Shown: positions 44,501-55,917 of the stretch, piece by piece
Layout of the letters: each line of letters starts with the position of its first letter
Position numbering within the stretch: position 1 is the first letter of the stretch
Assembly (NCBI RefSeq): GCF_000090795.2
Contig: NW_003546328.1
Coordinates: 200,274-264,273, forward strand
Reading direction: 5' to 3'
DNA from: Amphimedon queenslandica
Lineage: Eukaryota; Porifera; Demospongiae; Haplosclerida; Niphatidae
DNA length: 64,000 bases
Position numbers and translations under genes: made by a program
The notes under the pieces: generated by a model
The model's input: the letters and a program-made list of their open reading frames with translations, nothing else
The model's database searches: none
What the model was told of the DNA's origin: nothing

Positions 44501-46797
44501 ATATTGTGATTGGCTTACATTCTGCGGTGTCGTCTCTTCAAATGATTTAGGCAGTGGTCTCTTGCCAAGAGCCATCCCCACCACAGCAGTCATGTGAGTC
44601 TCAGGACCAAACACATGAAGAGGAATCTCTAGCTTGGAGCCGGCCTCTCTCATCACCCTTAAACCCTCTTGGTAATTGGGGCCTCCTCTTCGGACAAAAA
44701 CGGTTACTTTGTGCTCTATCAGTTTGTGCTTAAAGTCTTGAAGTGCCCTTACAATACCCTGGGGAGAGAAATACAGGAAATAAAAGAGAATCTGAACAAT
44801 TACATCTCGTACAAAGTTATGACTAAAAATTTTATTATATAAAATAATCCAATTACTTTAAAAGTTGCGGCTACATTAGTGAAGTTAGCTATTCCTCCTC
44901 CTATTATCAGTATTTTCCCATCAGGTCTTGTAGGACCACTAGTCATTAAACCAAGGATCGTCTTAGCATACTCGTAAGTCTGTGACTCACTGGGGGCACC
45001 TAAAAAAAGAAATTAATAATTACCGTCTATCTAGAAATTTTTACTAAGATTTTAATTTTACTGGATTAGAATTTCATAAAAATTAGATCACGCATATAAT
45101 TACATGCTACTTTTAATAATACATGACACAGTCTTAGTATTAAATCACAGCACAATTTCTTAAAACACAAAAATTTTCTGATTTACAATAAAAACAGAAA
45201 AAATTAATACAATAAAAAGTTAACTGTAAAAAGATATTACTAACTACAATACAGCTACATAGGGACATACCAGAGTATTCTCCGTAATTAGCTAATTCAG
45301 CTCCACCTCCTAAATCACAAATAGTATCACTGTATATAACTGAAGCTCCACCCCCAGCAACCATCGTCCATATTCTACCAGCTTGATTCAACACTGTCAG
45401 TTTGAGAGATGCACCACTCTTAGCATCTAGATCAGCTATGTAAGACTCCTACACAAGAAAGCATTAATGAATATATATTCAATCTAATATCATAGAGCTC
45501 ATGCCTCGGGTAAAGCATCCCTTCCAAATGGTGGAGGGAACTCAATCCCAGACCACTTCTTTTTGCAAAGATACTCGGCAGTTGAATCGAGTTTAGCAGC
45601 TAAATCAAGCATATGAACAGCATTGCCCTTCACCACTAAATAAAAAAACAAGGACATAATGACTTGAGTATAATGATGTGCTGACATACCAAGTGGGTTG
45701 ATCTCAAGATATGTGAAATAAAGGTCAGCATAGGCTCTGTAGAGTAGCACAATGTATTCAGCCAAAACCCTAAAAGCATTATCAAGCAATAATGATAAAA
45801 ATAACAATAACAAAAACAACAAAAATGATGCGATAGGTTGGAATAGAAAAGGAGAGAAAGGGAAAGAAAGCAGAAATGAAGATAACAATAATAACAAAAA
45901 CAACAATAATAATAATAATACATCATACCGTGCTGAATATTTCTGCTCTCTCTACCTTCCCACTTACTGTCTCATATCAGAAGGTGCTGATTCAACAAGA
46001 CTCAGGGCTCTATCAATACCCAGCGTGGAATCAATATCAATATCAACACGATAAGCTTTGCTGTCAATATCCCCTACACTCATTCCTCCCTCTGTATGAA
46101 ACAGGACTGTGTTTCCACTCCTTGTAGCATAAATGCATAAATAATACTCCTCCTTATCAGCGTGTGGCATAAAAGGCTCAACGATAAAATTTCTAAGTTT
46201 CCCAGTAGCAGCGTCAACTTGTATCTCCTTGTTTTCGTTATCTTTTAGCCACAGCTGGACTTCCTTGAGGGTTTTATTGAGACCGACGAGACCTAACTTC
46301 CCTCTTCTCTTTATCAGCTGATCTGGTTTGACAACCAGAGACTGTAATAAAGAAGACAAAGAATGACATACTGTATAGTGCAAAATTTTCAAGGGGTGTA
46401 AATCTCGCAAATTTGCTTAAAAATCTATTTTGCAAATTTAACCTTCGAAAATTTTACTGCAATACATTGATTTTCACGGTAGTAATTTTCGCAAATCTTC
46501 AAAAAATCGCAAAATCTGCAAAATTTACAGCCCTCAAAATTTGCGCTATACAGTACATACAACCATTAGTGTATATAAGTATATTCATGAACATAATGAA
46601 TCTTTCAATAAAGCTACCTCATTCTTAAGCCATTGGTTGTTGGAGGCCAGTTCCTCTAAGTTAGTGCTAGTTGCAGTTAGTGAGCGAAGAGGAGGTAGCT
46701 TTACAGTAAAGTCTTTATATTCTTCGGAGAAGCGGAGCTCATTCAGGTAAGAGCAGAGGATAGCTTTCCCGTCCTTCTCTCTGATAGCTTTAGCCAT
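40877..46797 (-). CDS. ACLY: ATP-citrate lyase
   Basis: Twenty-four exons, high to low: 46797-46618, 46341-45968, 45769-45690, 45635-45505, 45448-45271, 44999-44857, 44758-44519, 44409-44141, 44075-44023, 43974-43859, 43708-43604, 43559-43468, 43419-43233, 43189-43079, 42999-42934, 42800-42739, 42688-42595, 42541-42387, 42342-42192, 42072-41929, 41859-41746, 41681-41599, 41495-41419, 40980-40877; 1102 residues (human 1101), all in phase. Visible: ATP-grasp segment [18 protein letters not shown]; CoA-ligase regions [18 protein letters not shown] and [10 protein letters not shown]; the phosphohistidine site VQFGHAGA (His758, human His760); citrate-synthase-like end [16 protein letters not shown] and [11 protein letters not shown]-terminus [18 protein letters not shown]. 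It makes cytosolic acetyl-CoA and oxaloacetate from citrate. The intron after 45505 has a GC donor (GAG|GCATGA). The start is 276 bp from the divergent HROB start. Confidence 0.97.
41030..41400 (+). repeat. Dispersed intronic repeat in the last ACLY intron
   Basis: Two diverged units with GGTCATAACTCAA, TTGGCTCAAACC...ACATAGCATAAG and CAGAGCCATTTTTCAG, which is the reverse complement of the SPC25 satellite unit. This copy links the satellite to the other dispersed copies. Confidence 0.8.
46371..46553. mobile_element. MITE-like palindromic element in ACLY intron 1
   Basis: The ends CTGTATAGTGCAAAATTTT and, on the other strand, CTGTATAGCGCAAATTTTGA are inverted repeats around AT-rich sequence with GCAAAATTTT-type motifs. 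About 183 bp; no coding capacity. Confidence 0.65.
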
Positions 46798-47073
46798 GAT
46801 GATGCCGAGTGAAGACAAAGAAAAGGAGAGTGGCTTTGTATTTGAAGTTGAGGGCAATTTTATAGCTTCACTACTTGTGAGTTGTGAGAAAAGGTCACAC
46901 TATCACATCCTCACCATCATGATCATCTCATGTCCACGTGGTTAAACTGCAGTTGATCCATGATCTGATCACATGATCTTATGATCACAATCACATGATT
47001 TGTTGACCAGATCAGCTCATTTAAGTCAAGGGTTACTGTGAAGGCGTGGTTTGTTTTATCCACGTGCTTTGTC

Positions 47074-49686
47074 ATGGCTGAATTAAGGCAAGCTCTAAGC
47101 TTTCTCCGACAGAAAAAGGCCACAGACACTGCAGGCACTTTACCATCTCCTGCTCCTACTGAGAAAGACAAAAGTCCTGCCACCAGTCTTCAGGTCAGCT
47201 TAAATTTGATTTTAATTTGATCATCTTTTTGTATTACATTTAGACTCATGATGTTACTGATGACCTTGAAGATTATGATGTATGTTATTGCCTTTATTTG
47301 TTCCTCGGTTATTATTTTACTTAGGAAATTTTTAAAAATTGTGACATGTTTGATTTCTCTCCAATTAACATCAGTGACAGAGTAGACGACACTCCCCCTA
47401 TTCTTTCTTCTCCAACTCATTCAAAGTCTCGGGCAGTCAGTCAAACTGATTGGTCACTCTCCTCTCAACCTTTATCTAAACGTCCACTCCTTGAAACCAC
47501 CTCACAGACTACAAAAACTAACTCAATCACTAGACCTCTGACCACACCTTCTCCTTCAGAAATCATTTTGACTCCTACCACAGCATCTTTACCTAAACGT
47601 ATGACTACTCCTAGTGTCTCTCGTCTGAACACACCCACTGTACCTCGAACTGGTGTACAGGCAACTCCTACACGAGTTGTTAGAAAGTTTCCAGGACCAG
47701 CTGGTTGCCTTCCACCACTAGTAAATTGCTATCATTCATCATATCCCATTACTGTTATACATCATAGGACAGTGTCAAAAGACTAGATGACACATCAACA
47801 GCCTCTGTTGTGTCATCTGGAGGCACTCCAGCCTCTACTCCTCTTCGTAAAGTATGTTTTCAAACATAATTTTTAATTAATTGATGTATTTTTATGTATA
47901 GAGTCATGTCAGTGTTATTTATGATTATTCTGACCATCAGTTTGATGACTTTAATCAATCTAGTGGGCCATGGGCTATAATGAGATCTGAATTGGATGTG
48001 AATGGTAGTCATTAACACAAATGCACTAATTAATTTAATGACATGTTCTCTTTTATCATTCTTAGATCCTCTTACTTCTGCTATTCTCAATGCTAACATT
48101 GCTAGCATTATTAGACAAGTAAGCATTACAGCTTAATTCATGATTGTTCTTGAACATTTCTAGGCTTCCAAGAAAGAGCTACCAAATGGTAAAGTACCAC
48201 ACTTGTGTGCTCTAGTGAAAAGCATTGTTACATCAACAAAAAGTGCCACAGCCCTGTTGCAGGATCCCAGTGGTATATTTCAATTAGCTGTGTTTCATTA
48301 TTACTAATGTTTATAGGGGAAATGCATGCTGCTGTTCACATCTTAGTCATGGAAGAGTATAAGGATGAGTTTGTTGAAGGATCTGTGGCTATATTGAGAC
48401 AGGTCTATTGTAATGCTATTAGCTATTGTGATACACTGTGTGTCACACTGTAGGTATCAGTGTTCAGTCCATCATCTCGTAAGCATTATCTTAATGTCAC
48501 TCTGGATAACATTGTAAGAATATATCCTCCTCAACAAAGTACCAATGCTTCCTCAACAAGTACAAGGAATCTTATTGTAAGTGCATTATTATTATTATTA
48601 TTATTAGTTGTTAGTGTGACTAGCAGGTTTTCCCACAAAGCATGCTAAGTGAGCTAAAAAGCACACTTCATGAGCTGACAAGCACTATATACACAGTACA
48701 TGGCATTTGGATTAACTTTTAAAATTTGTAAAAAAAATCTAATTTTGATCGGAATTAGCTCAAACTTTGTACATAACATAAGAACATGTATATGCTTCAG
48801 AAAAAAATATGAAAACAAAGAATTTTTTTAAAGTCATTTTTACCAAAATTTGGCCACTGAGCGTGTACTGTAGTACAGGGACTTTGGCACGATTTTTGAG
48901 CAACTTCAAAAATTTATAAAAAATTAATTTGTAACTGGAATCAGCTCAAACTTTGTACATAACATAAGAACATGTATATGCATAAGAAAAAATTATAAAA
49001 ATAGAGAATTTTCTCCTATTCTTTTTTGTCAAAATTTGACCAATGCCTGTACTATAGTATAAGGACTTTTGACATGATTTTCTTAATGTGTAATAAATCC
49101 AATTTTGATTGAAATTAGCGCAAACTTTGTATACAACATATGGACGTGTACTGAAAAATTGGAGAATTCTTCCTAGCCATTTTTAACAAGTACCTGTGCT
49201 TTTGCCAAATTTTGGAACAATTTTAAAATTCGTTGCTGAGTACTATATCAAAACCCTGTGGGAAACCTGACTAGATTGAATTATTCTCATTGATAGAGTT
49301 TGTCAAGGATTGAAGAGGATCATCAACAGAAAGAGAATCAAAGTGCATCACTCCTGTTTGGTATTACTAGCAAAACTAATAATAGTGACATGACTAGTAG
49401 TAGCAACCATTCAGCTATCAATCACTTTAGAAATAACAACGACACTAGCAATGAGAGGATAGTGAGTATTAGTACTATTGCTGGAGGTAGTATCACTCAA
49501 CACAGCAACACTGTAACTAATAGTGACAGTCATATTCCTACTGCTCCTAATCAAGTACATCAGAACCAAACACCATCAGATATTGAAGGTAATAGCAACG
49601 AGTGTCTCACTTTTGTTTATTTTCTCTTCTTAGAGGATTTTGACTCTTATTTTGAAGATATTGACATCTCTCTTTTAGACTTTTAA
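47074..49686 (+). CDS. HROB: HROB (C17orf53/MCM8IP), MCM8-MCM9 loader
   Basis: Eleven exons (47074-47193, 47244-47279, 47325-47720, 47768-47851, 47902-48004, 48066-48118, 48164-48272, 48317-48402, 48454-48576, 49297-49588, 49634-49686) give 484 residues. The family signature VRKFPGPAGCLPPL is near residue 180, after a long Ser/Thr/Pro-rich region. Next comes ILNANIASIIRQ and an OB-fold-like region (VPHLCALVKSIVTSTKSATA, EMHAAVHILVMEEY, YLNVTLDNIVRIYPP), typical of HROB. HROB recruits MCM8-MCM9 for DNA synthesis in homologous recombination. The C-terminal part is low-complexity Asn/Ser/Thr with an acidic end (EDFDSYFEDIDISLLDF). The last intron may be retained, since its frame stays open. A poly(A) signal AATAAA is at 49731. 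Confidence 0.85.
48640..49240 (+). repeat. Dispersed intronic repeat in HROB intron 9
   Basis: At least three units with TAGCTCAAACTTTGTACATA and ACATAAGAACATGTATATGC, plus the palindromic CTGTAGTACAGGGACTTTGG. It fills most of the intron 48577-49296. Confidence 0.85.
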
Positions 49687-49988
49687 GTTTACTATAATTA
49701 TATATAGAGAAGATGCTGTACTTAGTACACAATAAATTATTATTATGTATTATGTTATAAGAATCAGACCTCATTGTTGCTTTATTGTTATTAATTATTT
49801 TTATGGTTATCATTGCCAAGAAATGATGCAAGCAAAATTAACGTGAGAAAATTGGCATGTATAATAATAACAAGAGTGCTCTTGATAATAATAATAATGG
49901 AAATAATGAAATTAAAGAACAATCAATAATTAAAATCAATTAATATCATAAAGGTCGTGGTCTATTGAAATTATACGTAAGAAAAAGT

Positions 49989-51837
49989 CTAAGAGCTAGA
50001 CGAAGTGGTAACAGTACTAGTTGTTGTTGGAGGAGTAACAGTACTAACAGGAGCTGCTGTGGTAGTAGACGGTGTCAGAGGCCTGGTAGTAGTAGGAGGA
50101 GATGAAACGGTTGGACTAGTGACAGCTAATTGATTAGCAATGGCTTGTACCACAGATGGATTAGCAATGGCTGATAGTAGACTAACTGGTATAGTCGCAA
50201 CCGACGTGCCACCTCCTCCAGGAGAATTAATTTGAAGTCTAAGACCACCTGGTAATCCTCCTTTAGAAATTTTTGTCGCCGTTACTTGCGATGGACTTCC
50301 AACAGTTATAGGAGACAATTTAGTCTTAGGACTAGTAGGAGAGCCAGTAGGGCCTGATAGATTACTAAGAGTTAGTATAGGGCGTCCTTGCCTGAGGGAC
50401 TTGACCTGGTTAAAGAGACACGTACCCATATACCCATAGTCCTGCTGATACATAACTATCGTGTCTGTGGCTGATCTTGTTTGATGAAGGACCGGGGAGC
50501 AGTGTCTCTGAAGAATACCTTGCAACTTGTTAGCTGCAACTTGTTCGACTATTTTTGATGACCCGGTCACCCCGATCAGAGCAGACTTGATCAGTTCTCC
50601 CTCTTGCTTTAAACGCGGTATCACACAAGCCGAGATTGCTTCTTGTCCCAGCTCACCGAAGCAGGCAACGGCTCCATAATGAGAGGCAAGCTCCTGAAGA
50701 GTGAGCCCTTGTAGGGTTTGGGAGAGTATGCGCGTGAGCCGAGTCTGTATATTGTTGACCGAGTTAGAGTATCTCTTGCATATCATGCTCAATATTTTAG
50801 CGGATAATTCCCTCAGCGACCAGTGGTCCTCTGATTCCGGGCGAGTGCATAAATGACGATTGAGTAGGCACGTGCTGACAGATGGTATCAAATCGTGCAG
50901 GTATCTCTCGATTGATATGGAAGTATTATCTAAAAGGGCTTTAACCATTTTGAGTAGGTTTCTGAGAGAGGCCAGCTTCCGTTGGCCAATGTTGACTTTA
51001 ATGCCTTCAGTCATGAAGGTGATCAGTTGAGGCAAAAGCTGATAAACGCTTGGATCAGTGCTAAGACTCGTAAGCCCTTCCTGTCTCTTTGAATCGGAGA
51101 GGCCCACACACGCATCAGTCAATTCCTTATAGTACAACTGCTGCTCCATTGTTAGCAAGTGAGGCTGGAGAGATTTGAGTTTGACAACCTCAACAACACC
51201 TTCCTCCTCCTTCTTTCTCTTTCTCTCTAAGCGGACATCCTTCGGTACCAAAGAAGCATCTTGACTGTTGAGGGACAGAGCAACAGCTTGTTTCCTTTGC
51301 TCCTCCAAAGAGAGAGACGGGACATTCTCTGGTACCAATGGCTGCACCCCATCTACTGCTAACCAGTGACTGTGAAGGCTCACATCACACGGGAGCTTTG
51401 GTAGCGGTGAGCTAACAATACTCACCAGGTCAACCTCTTGATCGTCTGGATAGTATATCTCTTTGCCTCCTCCACTGGAGTGACGTAGTGGTATGTACTC
51501 TGAGCACTCAAAGCCATAGAGTGGCTCAATGTTTTTGGATCTCAGTGCGTTGTCAATATCGCCACACGAGAGACGGTTACGTTTTGAGTGACGCATGAAT
51601 TTGATGCCATTCTGTACAATCTAATACAAAAAATAATTATTATAATAATTTTGTGGGCATTAATTTTAATAGTTTATATAATCCTACCTCTTTCAATCTG
51701 AACTCCATTTCTTCGCTCAATCTCTTGCATACATCTTCATTGAGGTTTGATATACCGATTGACTCAGCCATTACCTTGATAGAGTCTGTAGACATCAAAT
51801 GACGATCGCTTTCATCGACCTCCATTGAATCCTCCAT
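49989..51837 (-). CDS. TAF6: TAF6, TFIID/SAGA subunit
   Basis: Two exons (51837-51688, 51620-49989) give 593 residues (human about 677). A histone-fold domain lies at about 14-80 (STDSIKVMAESIGI, LSEEMEFRLKEV, FMRHSKRNRLSCGDIDNALR). The linker GFECSEYIPLRHSS...EIYYPDDQEVDLV is TAF6-specific. The HEAT-repeat domain (about 215-430) shows TMEQQLYYKELTDAC, RNLLKMVKALLDNTSISIER and HYGAVACFGELGQEAI. The C-terminus is Ser/Thr/Pro-rich. TAF6 pairs with TAF9 in the TFIID core. The large second exon is almost the whole gene, unlike the many-exon genes around it. Confidence 0.93.
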
Positions 51838-52056
51838 ATTGAACTCAACAGGTTAAACCACACCTATTCAGGTGGGGCTCGGATAAACCACACCTAACTA
51901 GGACTGCGAGCGCTAAGCTGTAAGCTCGGCAAAACAGCATGTTTTTACCATAAAAACAATAGATTTAGATCTAAAACCAACTACACATATTTTTAACATC
52001 ACTGAAAAAGAAACAAAAAAATTTAAAGCTTTATAGATGTGCCGTGCGAGTCCATC

Positions 52057-52082
52057 TTTCGCGGGAAATTTTAGCGGGAAAG
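52057..52082. promoter_or_regulatory. Two E2F-like sites in the TAF6 divergent promoter
   Basis: TTTCGCGGGAAA at 52057-52068 and AGCGGGAAAG at 52073-52082 fit the TTTSSCGC E2F consensus. They lie between TAF6 (start 51837) and the acidic-protein gene (start 52230). Confidence 0.45.
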
Positions 52083-52229
52083 CATTCACGAGACCATAGT
52101 TACAGCATAGAGCTATGGTTACAGCAATATGATTCGACAGAGATCGACATGCACACAGATGTGTTTCCATAGCTCCGTATCCTTGCAGTTAGCATTGTCT
52201 TGTTTTGCTAAAGACGGCTAAAGAGCTTG

Positions 52230-55200
52230 ATGGCTAGTGCTATTTTTCTCGCTATTGATCTCGCTGTTACTGCATTCCTGTTCTTTAGTATTATTGTTTA
52301 CCTCATTGGTACCCTGATAGTACAGGAAGGTAAAAGAAATGAATTCTAAAGCCGGGAAAATAGCTAAGTGTCTTTTGTCTTTTTTTGCAGTTTTGCCAAT
52401 CTTTCGCTTTCTCATCCGTGTTGTTATTGCTACAGTGTGGCTTTATCAAGTAAGTTATTATCTTGTATTTACGCTTCTAATTTTCATTATTCTTTATAGG
52501 AAGTCATGATTAGAATCCTGAGAAAGAAAAACACTGGGAAGAAACCCTCTGACGTCAATGAGTCAAAGAGCTCGCTCCATCTTCCTCAAATTAGTGCCCA
52601 GCCACGACTGACTGAGGCAACACTCTCTTCCGGTATCCACTCAACATCCGAGCTGGTTAAATCTTATCCTAGTTCCCCTCGAGATGTTAACCAGATGCAG
52701 GTTTCTCCTAGAGGTTCATCATTGAAATCGAGCAACCACCCAATGTCTGAGGGCATGGTTCTTCATGGAAAACCTCGTGCATTACCTTCCATTGCTCCCG
52801 AGAAAAATGATCCCGGCAAATTAGAAGTATCGGCAGTGGCTTCAGCAGCCAACCGCTTCAAGGATGCTAGCTCTCGCTCAATATGCAGTCGCTATTCTCT
52901 TAGTCTAGCGAATCTTACTAACCGTAACTACAGGTTACCTTCCATTGCACCTTCTCTTCCTGCTGGAAGGAACTATTCGCCTCCAGTTCCGGAATACATT
53001 CCTTTCCCAACACAGGCTTCAGTGCTCCCTTCAATCAAAGATAACACAGTTGACAAAGAAGTTGAAGAAGAAGTGGAGAATGAAGTAGAAGAAGAAGTAG
53101 AAGAGGAAGTAGAGGAGGAAGTAGAGGAGGAAGTTGAGGAGGAGGTAGAGGAGGAGGTAGAGGAGGAGGTAGAGAAAGAGGAGCAGGAGGACTTAGAAAT
53201 AGAAGAATGTGAAGATGAGTCCTTGCCAGAGCAAGAGAGCGATAGCTGTCAGGAGGATACTGAGAGTACTGAGTCAGAGGAGGAGGAGGAATATGAGTAC
53301 ATTGTTAAGAAAACATCATTCTCTAGGGCAGTGATGAAAGTCAAGAAGTCAGAGCTAGAGGGCAAGGAGAATGGTATTACAGAGCTTATGCCTGAATATG
53401 CTGCAAAACCTCCAACTCGTGTGCGTCCACGCTCATCATTTATTCGAGGTAAAAGCAGCTATGGTGTGTCTAATAGGCACCGTTGCTCTTTACCACCATC
53501 ACTGCCTACAATTCCAGAGAGTGATATGGATAATCGTGCACCTGCACGTCCAGTGAAACGTGTAACATTTGACTCTGTAGTAAAAGAGAAGGAGATATCA
53601 GAAGATGAAGAGGAGATATCAGATGAGGAGGAGGAGACATCTGATGAGGAAGAAGAAATATCAGAAGAGGAGGAGGAGGAGGAGGTATCTGAAGAGGAAG
53701 AGATACCGGAAGAAGTAGAAGAAGAATTGGAAGGTGAAATTGTTGATGACATCAATATTGATGTACGCAATACAAGTGACAGAGATGATGATGAAAGGGA
53801 TGATACTTCTGGCAAAGAAATAGGAGCTGATATGTTACCTGAACTTAACCAAAACAAAGTGAACGTTGCCAGTAACAAAGAAGAAGACTCGGAGAATGAG
53901 GTCAAAGAAGAATTATCAGCTGAGAGCGAATGTGAAGATGACACTTTAACAGAGGGAGAAAATGAAGGGGAAGAGTCCATATTAACAGAAGGAGAGGCCA
54001 CTTATACAGAGGGAGAGAATGACGACAATACTTACAATATAAAAGAGGAAGCTGAAAAGGTCTTTGACAGTGAAATAGTTTTTCTTAAAAAAACCAATGA
54101 AGTTGATGCAAGCTGCAAGGTTTCCAATGATGATGATCAACTGAAGAATGGTACAGAAGCTGAGGTACCTATTGGCGTTAAGATAGATAAGAATATTAAC
54201 GCCAACATTGAAGCATTCATGAACAAACCAATAATAATAGTTACCAGTGCTGATCCAGAGATGGATGATATTAGTGACATGGATCTAGAGATAAGTGACA
54301 TTCTCACTGACATTACAGACAGCTCCCAGACTGACAAGCAAAGCACTCCTCTTGAAGCTTGCAGTCCTGAAGAAGGGGATGAAGCTAGTTTTGCCAAAGA
54401 TAGCAGTGCTGAAGCACCAGAATACGAAGAGGAAAATGCTACAGCAGAATATGAAGCTAGCAAAGCTAAACCAGGGGATCAACCTAGTGGTGCATCAGAA
54501 GATAAAGCTAGCAAAGCTGAGGCAACTAACATTAATGAGACAGGAGAATATACTCAAGTTAGCAGTGCTGAGGTAGGAGATAAAGCTAGCAGTACTAAGG
54601 CAAAAGATGAAGCTAGCAATGCTGAAGCAGGACATAAAGCTATCAATGCTAAAGCAGGACACAAAGCTAGCAATGCTGAAGCAGGACATAAAGCTAGCAA
54701 TGCTGAAGCAGGAGATAGAGCTAGCAATGCTGAAGCAGGGGATAAAGCTAGCAATGCTGAAGCAGGAGATAAAGCTAGCAATGCTGAAGCAGAAGATAAA
54801 GCTAGCAATGCTGAAGCAGGAGATAAAGCTAGCAATGCTGAGGCAGGAGATAAAGCTAGCAATGCTGAGGCAGGAGATAAAGCTAGCAATGCTGAAGCAG
54901 GAGATAAAGCTAGCAATGCTGAGGCAGGAGATAAAGCTAGCAATGCTGAGGCAGGAGATAAAGCTAGCAATGCTGAGGCAGGAGATAAAGCTAGCGTTAA
55001 TGCTGAGGCAGAAAATGAAGCTAACGATGCTAAAGGAGAAGAAGCTAGCACTGCTGAAGCAGGAGATAATGTGAAAGCTAACAATAATGAGAAGCTTTCA
55101 AATGATGCTGAGACAAAAATAGATTGCAACATAAATGAGATGAAAGCTAATAATAAACAAGAGGATGATGATAATATATCTGTAAAGGATGAGGACTGCT

Positions 55201-55445
55201 ACAGTGAAGATGAGCATGCGATGGAGAAAAATGAAGATGAAGAAACTATACAGGATGAAGTTAAAAGTGCAGAAATCATTGAAGTTGAGGCTTCTACAGA
55301 GAAGAAAGATGAGAATAATGAAGACAAAGTTGAAGGTAGTGGAAAAGCAAAAGGCAGACGTCGTCATAAGATGTCACTCAAGCCAGTACGTCGTCTGTTT
55401 TCAAAGATGAAGAAGAAAATCAGGCATTTGGTTGCATGTGCCTAA
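52230..55445 (+). CDS. Unrecognised acidic repeat protein with hydrophobic N-terminus
   Basis: Three exons (52230-52329, 52391-52449, 52500-55445) give 1034 residues. I do not recognise a family. The first 53 residues are hydrophobic: MASAIFLAIDLAVTAFLFFS with LIGTLIV (a good membrane helix), then FRFLIRVVIATVWLYQ, then basic RILRKKNTGKK. A Ser/Pro-rich region follows. Two Glu-rich blocks (about 235-300 and 410-470, with EEEVEEEVEEE and EEEISDEEEE patterns) alternate with PPTRVRPRSSFIRGKSS and RPVKRVTFDSVV. Residues about 735-890 hold about 15 copies of the nonapeptide DKASNAEAG. The C-terminus is basic (GRRRHKMSLKPVRRLFSKMK). The first two exons are short; without them the third would lack the membrane part. 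A membrane-anchored, acid-rich scaffold is a guess only. Confidence 0.7.
54600..55020. repeat. Coding 27-bp minisatellite (DKASNAEAG)
   Basis: About 15 head-to-tail copies of a 27-bp unit, e.g. GATAAAGCTAGCAATGCTGA, differing mainly at GAA/GAG third positions and a few codons. The array keeps frame throughout; the antisense strand is also open. Confidence 0.95.
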
Positions 55446-55917
55446 ATATAATACTATGATTGACACTAAAATAGTGATATAAACAATAACAATAATAAAT
55501 AATGACATACAATAGGCAATGATAACATAATGATCCACACACAAACAAACAAGTAGTGTATTATAGATTAATTTTATTAAAAATTAATTTTAAAATTATA
55601 AATGATAATTATTATTATACACACATTACAAAATCTCAAAATACAAACTAACTGAGACCATAAGGTGATTCACACTTAAAACTTAATTTAAAGACTAAGA
55701 ACAAGTTACTTTGAAAACAGGAAGTGCTGCATAAACCAAAAAGATTCAATTTAGCATAAGAATAGAGTTATTTCCTATCCTTTCTTAAGTTAACTCTGCC
55801 ATTGGTTTGTATACAGCTCATAAGTCAACCAACGTGACAGCACGTGGGTTGAAAAATAAAGCCACACCTACATAGCTTTACCACACCTACGTTGTCACGG
55901 TAACAGTGTTCAGCAAC
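55446..55917. other. Gap between acidic-protein gene and CFAP221
   Basis: About 470 bp of AT-rich UTR and promoter. An E-box CACGTG is at 55841-55846, some 70 bp before the CFAP221 start. No exon seen. Confidence 0.5.

Noticed and set aside
49589-49633. Retained last intron in HROB
   Set aside because: The frame stays open through it, so retention is possible, but splice sites are good and the spliced acidic tail is simpler; the spliced form is preferred without certainty.
53459-54001. 180-residue antisense Ser-rich frame opposite the Glu-rich blocks
   Set aside because: GAG/GAA codons read as CTC/TTC on the other strand; the frame is a by-product of the acidic coding sequence.
54554-55132. 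192-residue antisense reading frame across the acidic-protein repeat
   Set aside because: It is opened by the 27-bp repeat, which has no stops in the antisense frame; composition is Leu/Ala/Ser low complexity and there is no independent support.
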